From: Basipetospora chlamydospora
Lineage: Eukaryota > Ascomycota > Sordariomycetes > Microascales
Length of the DNA: 64,000 nucleotides
Reading direction: 5' to 3'
Assembly: GCA_001599675.1 (NCBI GenBank)
Contig: BCHP01000009.1
Coordinates: 124,001 to 188,000, forward strand
Every line of letters starts with the position of its first letter. Positions within the stretch are counted from its first letter, which is position 1. A model generated the notes under the pieces. It had not been told where the DNA came from, ran no database searches, and was given only the letters and a program-made list of their open reading frames with translations. Positions 57,687 through 64,000 of this stretch are shown here, piece by piece. Position numbers and translations under genes: made by a program.

Positions 57687-60047
57687 TCACTCCTCATCGT
57701 CGTCCCTCTTCCTCCCCTTCCCCTTAACCTCCACAACCCTGTCCAGCAGGACCTCCAGCCCCCTATGCCGCCCCCTCAGCATGACCAGTATCAGGCACAG
57801 CTTCCCGCCGGCGGTCCACCCGCCCGACAGGCTGTAGTTCCTGTGCGGCAGCCCGACGGACATGCCGATGCAGCCGTAGGCCGAGACGACCTCGAAGGCG
57901 ATGTGGAACACGCTGAAGACGACCTGGACCTCGTCGTCGGGCCCTATGTCCATGTGCTGCGCCGTGGCGTACGCGGCGGAGAAGTACGTCTCGAGCACGG
58001 TGATGACGAGGACCATCAGCGGCAGCCACCAGAGGTCGTGCAGGAGCTGCGCGCGGATCTGCTGCCCCAGGAGCGACGTCTTGGTCCGCGCGCGCCCTCC
58101 CCCCGCGAGACCCGACAGGGATGACGGGGTGGGCTTGGGGTTCCGGATGCTCAGGTAGCTGAGGAGGCGCCTGACAGTATGCAGCACGCCGCGCTTCTTG
58201 CCCGCTACCTTGGACGACCGGGCGGCGCTGGCGAGGAACAGCCCGAGCTCCGGGTCGTCATCGGAGTCGTCGTCACCGTCGGAGGGGAAGTCGGAGGAGC
58301 GGGCGTCGCCGAGCTTGAGGAGGGGCGTGCCGAGGGAGCGCTCCTCGTAGACGTTGGCGTGGCGCATGGCGATGACGACGGGGAAGGCCGAGATGTACAT
58401 CATGAACATGTAGAGCACCTGCAGGCCGAAGAAGAGGGAGGTTACCGGCACCACGTAGAAGCCGGAGCCGCGGACGGCTGTGTTCCCCGTTAGTAACGAG
58501 GACATCCAAAAAGAAAGTCAAACCGAACTGGACATGCTCGCCCGAGACGAAGTTCGAGAGGGTTAGAAAGGGGTTCGCTACTCACAGATGGACTGGAACA
58601 GGCCGTTCAGGATCCGATGGCCGATGGGGATCTTCTCCACGACAGTGTTCCCAATGCTCATAACCTCAAACGCAACCCAATCCACGCAGATAGTCGCCGC
58701 CAGCATCGCCACAAGCCACCAAGTCTGCCTCCCCGGGAACAAATGCGTATAAACCCTCTTGGGCGTCCTCAGTACGTACCCCAGCGCCCTCCTCTCCCCC
58801 TCGAGCACCCCCCTCGGGGCCAGCCACCGCATGGCCTCCCTCGTGCTCCAGACCATCAGCCTCAGGAACGCGGGGAAGGCCGTGTTGCCCGCCAGCAGCA
58901 GCGCGGCGATCGTCCCGAGGACGACGTACGAGAACTGGAAGGGCACGAGGTTCGTGTCGATGAGCGACATGCCGCAGTTGTTAAAGGCCGACCCGGCGTA
59001 GAAGAGGGCGATCCACCAGGGGCTCAGCGCGTGGTCGAGCGCCGCCTGCGGGTAGTGCGCGGCGATCCAGGACCCCAGGATCGCGCCCGACACGGCGAGC
59101 CAGAGGAGCGCGTAGAGCGGGATCATGAAGGCCAGGAGCTGGAAGGCCCGGCGCTCCGTCTCGGCGGGGTGCTCGATGGGGTTGTGGTGGTGGTTGTGGA
59201 GCGGGGTGCTGGGCCTGGAGGTGGTGGGCCTCCCGCCGCGGGAGCCCCTGGAAAAGAGCCATTGGGCCCAGCTGCGCGGGCCGGTCGCCGCTCCCGAGTC
59301 CGACTCGTAGGCAGTCGAGTGCGTGGGGAAGTGTTCCAGTGTGTCTTCGAAGCCGGGGTGCTCGCCGAGGGACGGGATGGTGCTGGCGGAGCCGTGGGAG
59401 CCCGTCTGGTGATGTTGGTAGTGGCTGTACGTGGCAATCACAGCCGCCGACGAAGCATCGCTCAGCGAGTGCCCACTGCCAATAGCCCTCGCGAGACCCT
59501 CCCCATCATCATCGCCGTCGATTTTCTCCTTGCCTCTCAAAAGCGGCAGGTCGCCAGCGGCGCTACTCCCCCTGGTCCGCTGTCGTCTCCTCCTCCTCCC
59601 CCTCCTCCCCATGTCCCTCATCGCAAAGCCATCATCGACACTCTTCTCCCACCCGTCCCCCCTCCGCGCAATCCCCTTGCGGAAAAACGACGTCCAGTAC
59701 GACACCCACAGGGCGCTCCCGAGGCACATGAGCACCCACAGTATGCCCTGCTGGGCGCCGCGCAGCTCGCTCAGGTCGACGGTGTTGAGCCCCGTGTTCG
59801 TCACGGCCGACACGGCGAGGAAGAGGCTGTCCACGTACGTCATCCCGCCCTCGAGCTCCGGGTCGGCGAGGAGCCAGACGAGCGCCGACGCGGCGAGGCT
59901 GACGGCCACGAAGTAGGCGTAGTGCAGCGTGATGAAGTTGGCGGGCGGCAGGAGCCGCGCGAGCCGCCGCGGGAGGAGCAGGGCTAGGTGGTGCGCGGTC
60001 GAGCGCTGCTGGTAGGGCGCAAGGCCCGGTGGCGCCGGGGCGGTCAT
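57687..60047 (-). CDS. TRK1: Trk-family potassium transporter
   Basis: High-affinity K+ (possibly Na+) uptake at the plasma membrane. Two exons, 60047-58586 and 58477-57687, give 750 residues. The four pore-loop filters of the MPM fold are all recognisable: SAVTNTGLNT, GSAFNNCGMS, SVRGSGFYVVP (across the intron) and YGCIGMSVGLP. A long hydrophilic loop between the first and second MPM units (about 140-300), rich in Arg, Ser, Gly and His, is typical of fungal Trk proteins. A second, acidic loop (SDGDDDSDDDPE) precedes the last MPM unit. The C-terminus is charged (RKRDDDEE). The ATG at 60047 is the first in frame; the open frame continues upstream without another ATG. The assignment to the family is secure; numbering as Trk1 or Trk2 is by convention only. 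Confidence 0.94.
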
Positions 60048-60895
60048 GGTGGGATTTCGCGGCCGTCGGTGGGCGTGGTCATTACGCGGCGGATGGGAAA
60101 AAGATGGTCGGCTCGCGTAATCTCGAATAATAGAAAATACAGGCAGAAGCTGCCCGGGGAGCACGGCACGACACGATGCCGGTCGGGAAGCGTATTGAGG
60201 TCACGGTTGTTTCCAGGGCCTATCCAAGCCTGTTTGGCAAATTCAACGGCTTCGGCTCGGTTTTCTTTGGTTCTTGTTCCTTGTTACTAACTCGGGTTGA
60301 TCATGGCCCTGAGCCTCCATCTTGTGGACGCCCCGGGGGGGCCAGTAGTTATAGACCGTCGTACTTGATGGGATCCATGGCTGCGAAAGTGGGTTGGGAA
60401 AGTGGAAAAGGATTGGGGAGGACAGACGTGCCGAGTCGAGTCGAGACGAGACGTTTTAATTCTCGGGGCTTTTTTTGGTGTAAGGAGAAACCAGGGGTGA
60501 ATATTGTATATTTGCAATCACGATACCCAACACATAGTGGGATTTAGTAGGGGTAGGACGTACACCTGAGTGGAGAGGTACCTGGCCACGTTTCACTCCT
60601 TGCCCAGATCGGATAAGTGGATTCTATCCCCGATTTAACGATCTATCAGCTGCATATGCACCTAGGCGAGTCAATTTCTGAATCACCATCCCTTCACACA
60701 TCTCTAGGGTATTACCAAACTTGCTCGTATATTACATGGCACACGCATCTAGAAGACGTGCTTCAGTTTACATTATTGAGATGCCGTCCATTCCGGCTCT
60801 ATTCATCTCTTCTCGTAATGTACAAGGAAGCTTGCCCGTTATCATATCGACGTGACTTCATCTCTAGGTCCCATGATCAAGATGGTGTGCACTAT
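60048..60895. other. Intergenic region between TRK and the FKBP gene
   Basis: About 850 bases: the Trk promoter on one side and the 3' end of the FKBP gene on the other, both genes on the minus strand. No coding frame is convincing. Confidence 0.55.
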
Positions 60896-61925
60896 CTAGA
60901 GCTCGTCCTTGGACTACAGTTCCTCGGCGAAGTTAGCAGCAGGTCATATATATGGCAGCAAAGCAAGTACGCTGGCGTCACGATGAGCTTACCTCCTTCT
61001 CCTCGCCCTCGGGGGCGGCGGCGCCCTCCTCGGTGGCGGGCTTCTCCTCCTCGACAGGAGCGGCCTTGGCCTCGATCTCGATCTCCTCAACGGTCTCGGG
61101 CGTAGGGACGCCGTCGATGCCCATGAGCTCGGTCTCGAAGACTATATCGTAGCCACGCCGGTTAGATCTCGTATTCTATCATCTGTACTCGCGCCTGGGG
61201 GAACGGCGGTGAGCGGTATGTAGGGTTTGATTCGTACTGAGGGTCGAGCCGGCGGGGATGGGGCCAATGGCGCGGTCGCCGTATCCGAACTCGGGAGGGA
61301 CGGTCAGGGTCCTGTCACGAACAGTCGTGGTTAGCGGCTGGTTTGCCGGGGGTAGGCAGAAGAGTCCTTGAAAGGGTAGGTGACTTACCTCTTCTCGCCA
61401 ATGCACATGTCGAGGAGGCCGTTGTCCCAGCTACCATCAGGTTAGTTTGGTTTTATTCGTAGGTACACTGGACAGAAGGCCAGGGACACGTGGAACGAAC
61501 CCCTTGATGACCTGGCCACCACCAAGCTTGAAGCCGAAGGGCCTGCCGCGGTCGTAACCTGTAGAGTATTGAAGTCAGCAAAATGAACGGCTAGAGCCTA
61601 TGCAATGCGAAAGGGGCGCCACGGAGAGAGATGGGCACTGCCGCTCCCACGAATTTCCAAGCATGCGACTTGCGCAACCGCGAGGGAGTCTGTTGAGCCG
61701 CGGGAGAAGAGCCCAAGGAAGGAGGCAAGGGGCAACGAAAGACGTACTGGCATCGAACTTGTCGCCGTTGGAGGCGAGGGTGCCCTTGTAGTGGACCTCG
61801 ATCTTATCGCCCGACTGGGTCTTGCGGTCGCACTTTACGGCGCGGGTGACATCGATCTTGAGCTCTTCGGCGGCGACGAGGCCAATGGCGGAGCCGAGGA
61901 GGAGGGTAAAGAGACCAGCCTTCAT
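60896..61925 (-). CDS. ER-lumenal FKBP-type peptidyl-prolyl isomerase with a KDEL tail
   Basis: Protein-folding prolyl isomerase in the ER. Six exons: 61925-61748, 61558-61501, 61430-61389, 61311-61238, 61141-60993 and 60913-60896, which sum to 519 bases, 172 residues. A signal peptide (LFTLLLGSAIGLVAA) is followed by a complete FKBP domain: DKIEVHYKGTL, YDRGRPFGFKLGGGQVIKGWDNGLLDMCIGEKR, TLTVPPEFGYGDRAIGPIPAGSTL, FETELMGI. A Glu/Ala/Pro-rich tail ends in SKDEL, an ER-retrieval signal encoded by an 18-base last exon behind a 79-base intron with a CTAAC branch site. Without that splice the frame would read on five residues (VSSS after the shared Glu) and stop, losing the signal. The layout resembles Neurospora FKBP22, an ER FKBP with an acidic tail and a retention signal (from memory). 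Confidence 0.93.
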
Positions 61926-64000
61926 CGTTGCGGTAAGTGGTTATCGATTAGTCGATGAACGGACAACTACACGATATCTATCGAGGAAATTATGGGAGAC
62001 GATGGTTTGTTGTGGTTCTTTTGTTTTGGGTATCGTGGAGGTGAAGCAGTGAGGAGCTGGTGCTAATATTTCCCTTCCCTTGCCAATTTGTCGAGCTCCT
62101 TCTGATTCAGGAGCTCGATTGCTGGGGTTCCAGCACCAGCGGTGGATAATTATCTGCCCCGCTGATTGGGCAATTGGCCTGGGGAAGCAAGACTCGCTGG
62201 GAAAGGGACACGGTAGCGGATTCGCATTCAATTGTCGCCGCGACATGCCGCTTCAGGGTCCACATTTTTTCCGCCATCAGAGACGAATTCAAGGCAGCAA
62301 TCTTCCACCACTGCCGTCCATCAATCTCTTGCAACTTCACAATTCATCACCACCACTTCCACTTACCACCTCATGCATACGGAGTAGTGTGTCGATTCCA
62401 CCCCGGAACCAAATATCGGTGGCTTGGAGACGAAGATACAATCCAGTCCATTGTTGTCTCGAGGAGGACAATGCTCAATCCATGAACTGGTGAGTCACAA
62501 GGACATGATGCACCACCAGATCCCCAAAAGATACGACTCTGCAGCTGGAGGGACATTCCGACCGGACAAGATCCAACCAGACACTCGAGATGGAAGACGG
62601 GAGCCGGAACAGCACGGCAAATGACCGCTAGCAGCCCGGCTCGTATCCCGTGCCAGACCAGCCCTGCCTCGTCGCCTGAATGAACAGAAGAGAAACGCGC
62701 GATGGCGAGGAGCAAAGTCGAGGAGAGAGAACCCATCTCAGTGCCCCCTCGGCTTGCTTCAAGAGGCGCGCGAACGAGGCCACCGGGTTATATCTGCACA
62801 GCCCGTCCACGTCAACGAGGCGGCCAATCTCAGCGGATGTGTTTTTTCTTCTTTTTTTGTTCTTCTCCTTCTCCCAAGCCATCAAGTGTGACACAAGACC
62901 TGGGAAATCGAAGAATGGAGCCGCCCCATCGTCAGCATGAAGAGTCTCGGTGGCGAATTTCCCGCCGCCCGCCTCGGTCTCAGCCTTGCCCTCAATGACG
63001 GACTGCGCCCTCTTTGGGCCTCAAGAACTTGCAGTTTGAAAAGAAAATCCGTCCTGACGCGTAATGATCCCTGGAAGTCCTATAATTCAGGCATCCCTTT
63101 TTTTCCCCCTTTCCTACCCAGGACTGCAACTTCCAAGGCTCGCCTGTCGGAGCCGCCCGGGATTGCTGTCTCTAGTTTGTCTTTGCGATTCCATCGACGA
63201 CGATGGTTGAGTCACAGTGCTGAAGGGGATGGACCGCCTCGAAAATCGTGGCAGAGATGGATGCGACACAATTGAAATGGGTACACCCCTTCCGGTTCGC
63301 GTCTCTAGCTACGTCCACGCCCTTTCCCGTATCGGCATTTTCTTCTCTTCTCTTTTCTTCTCTTCTTTTTTATTTCTTTTTTCTTCTTTTCTCTCTCCCG
63401 GGACCGGACCTATCCACGTCCCCGTCGTTCGTGTGTGGTGCTATCTAATCGGGCACGCAGTTTGCCAGTGTACGACATTTCATCTCTGAATGCATCGGTG
63501 TAATAATACAATCACGCCGCCTCCAGATCTGTACAAGATATGGCAGCACACTCAGACGCAGGTACTTCTAAAGTGTCAACATACTGTTCGCAGTTTTCTT
63601 GTCGCACTGGCGCGGAATTCCCACGTAACTCGATGTGCTGTCTCGGCTGGTGTGGTGGTGTAGGGAGGTGGACTGAAAAGGGGGGTGGGTGGGTGGTACG
63701 GCAACACCCTGGATTTTTCGTTTTTAGAGAAGGCGGGACATCGACTGTATGGAGCAAATCAAAATGTGCCCAAAGGTGCACTGCATTCCCGTGAGAGCAA
63801 GTCCGAGTTCCCGGATACCGCTTGCCATGGTGTGCAGAGAGGTGCAGAGGCACTATCATGTGTCCCCACCCCATTATGTTGCCTTGGAATCGTGCCTCGC
63901 ATTGAGAAATACCCGTGAATCGCTGTGGTCGCCAGCGCCACTGAGAGACAGCACAGCACGACAGAGATCGCCAATGGCCTATGGAAACCAAAGATCCGCC
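61926..64000. other. 2.1-kb end region without a clear gene
   Basis: It starts with the FKBP promoter and 5' UTR. A TACGGAGTA copy lies at 62378-62386 and a CT-rich run near 63340-63400. The frames up to 159 residues on the minus strand are rich in His, Pro and Cys with no recognisable domain, so I call none. Confidence 0.5.

Noticed and set aside
3253..61925. A secondary-metabolite cluster or other co-functional gene system
   Set aside because: No synthase, terpene cyclase, prenyltransferase (other than Cox10) or tailoring set is present; neighbouring genes belong to unrelated pathways and lie on mixed strands.
63512..63991. 159-residue minus-strand frame at the window end
   Set aside because: His/Pro/Cys-rich without recognisable segments; it overlaps equally long plus-strand frames, and nothing supports expression.

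Overview
The window comes from a filamentous ascomycete, most likely Pezizomycotina and probably Sordariomycetes. It has GC-rich, GC3-biased genes with short GT..AG introns of about 50-100 bases, wide intergenic spaces with CT-rich leaders, and typical fungal proteins (a Cet1-type RNA triphosphatase, Cox10, Rpn2, a Trk potassium transporter, a KDEL-tailed FKBP). I see no bacterial or viral block and no recognisable transposon. There is a 100-base run of N inside a minisatellite (22125-22224) and one N at 10075, so this is draft assembly.

Layout. From 1 to 10 kb: a 1-Cys peroxiredoxin (minus) and a ten-exon sugar transporter (minus), in gene-poor sequence with a long poly-G tract. From 10 to 17 kb: a 5.6-kb gap leading into a SANT/Myb-type regulator (plus), with upstream ATG frames and CT-rich sequence. 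From 17.8 to 22 kb: COX10 (minus) diverges from a transaldolase-superfamily gene (plus) that ends near the gapped minisatellite. From 22 to 28.8 kb: gene-poor, with two unrecognised minus-strand frames. From 28.8 to 33.2 kb: a 1382-residue unrecognised protein with two zinc-finger-like motifs. From 33.9 to 43.6 kb: RPN2 (minus), a frameshifted nuclease-fold-like gene (plus) and CET1 (plus). From 45 to 51 kb: remnants of a subtilisin-like protease, a mitochondrial sulfite oxidase (plus) and a small F-box-like gene (minus). From 52 to 62 kb: a dynamin-like GTPase gene split by an in-frame TAG, DNA polymerase kappa (plus), a Trk potassium transporter (minus) and an ER-type FKBP (minus). The last 2 kb hold nothing I can call.

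These are mostly independent housekeeping genes (redox defence, sugar and potassium uptake, heme A, proteasome, mRNA capping, sulfite detoxification, translesion synthesis, ER folding). I see no biosynthetic cluster or operon-like system. The most interesting items are the transaldolase-family protein with an aldolase-like Gln/Tyr active-site pair, three apparently damaged accessory genes (dynamin-like, nuclease-like, protease), the very large unrecognised zinc-finger-like protein, an 18-base terminal exon that supplies a KDEL signal, and a 9-base motif strongly over-represented between genes. Exon joins were worked out by hand from splice sites; every intact multi-exon model sums to a multiple of three.
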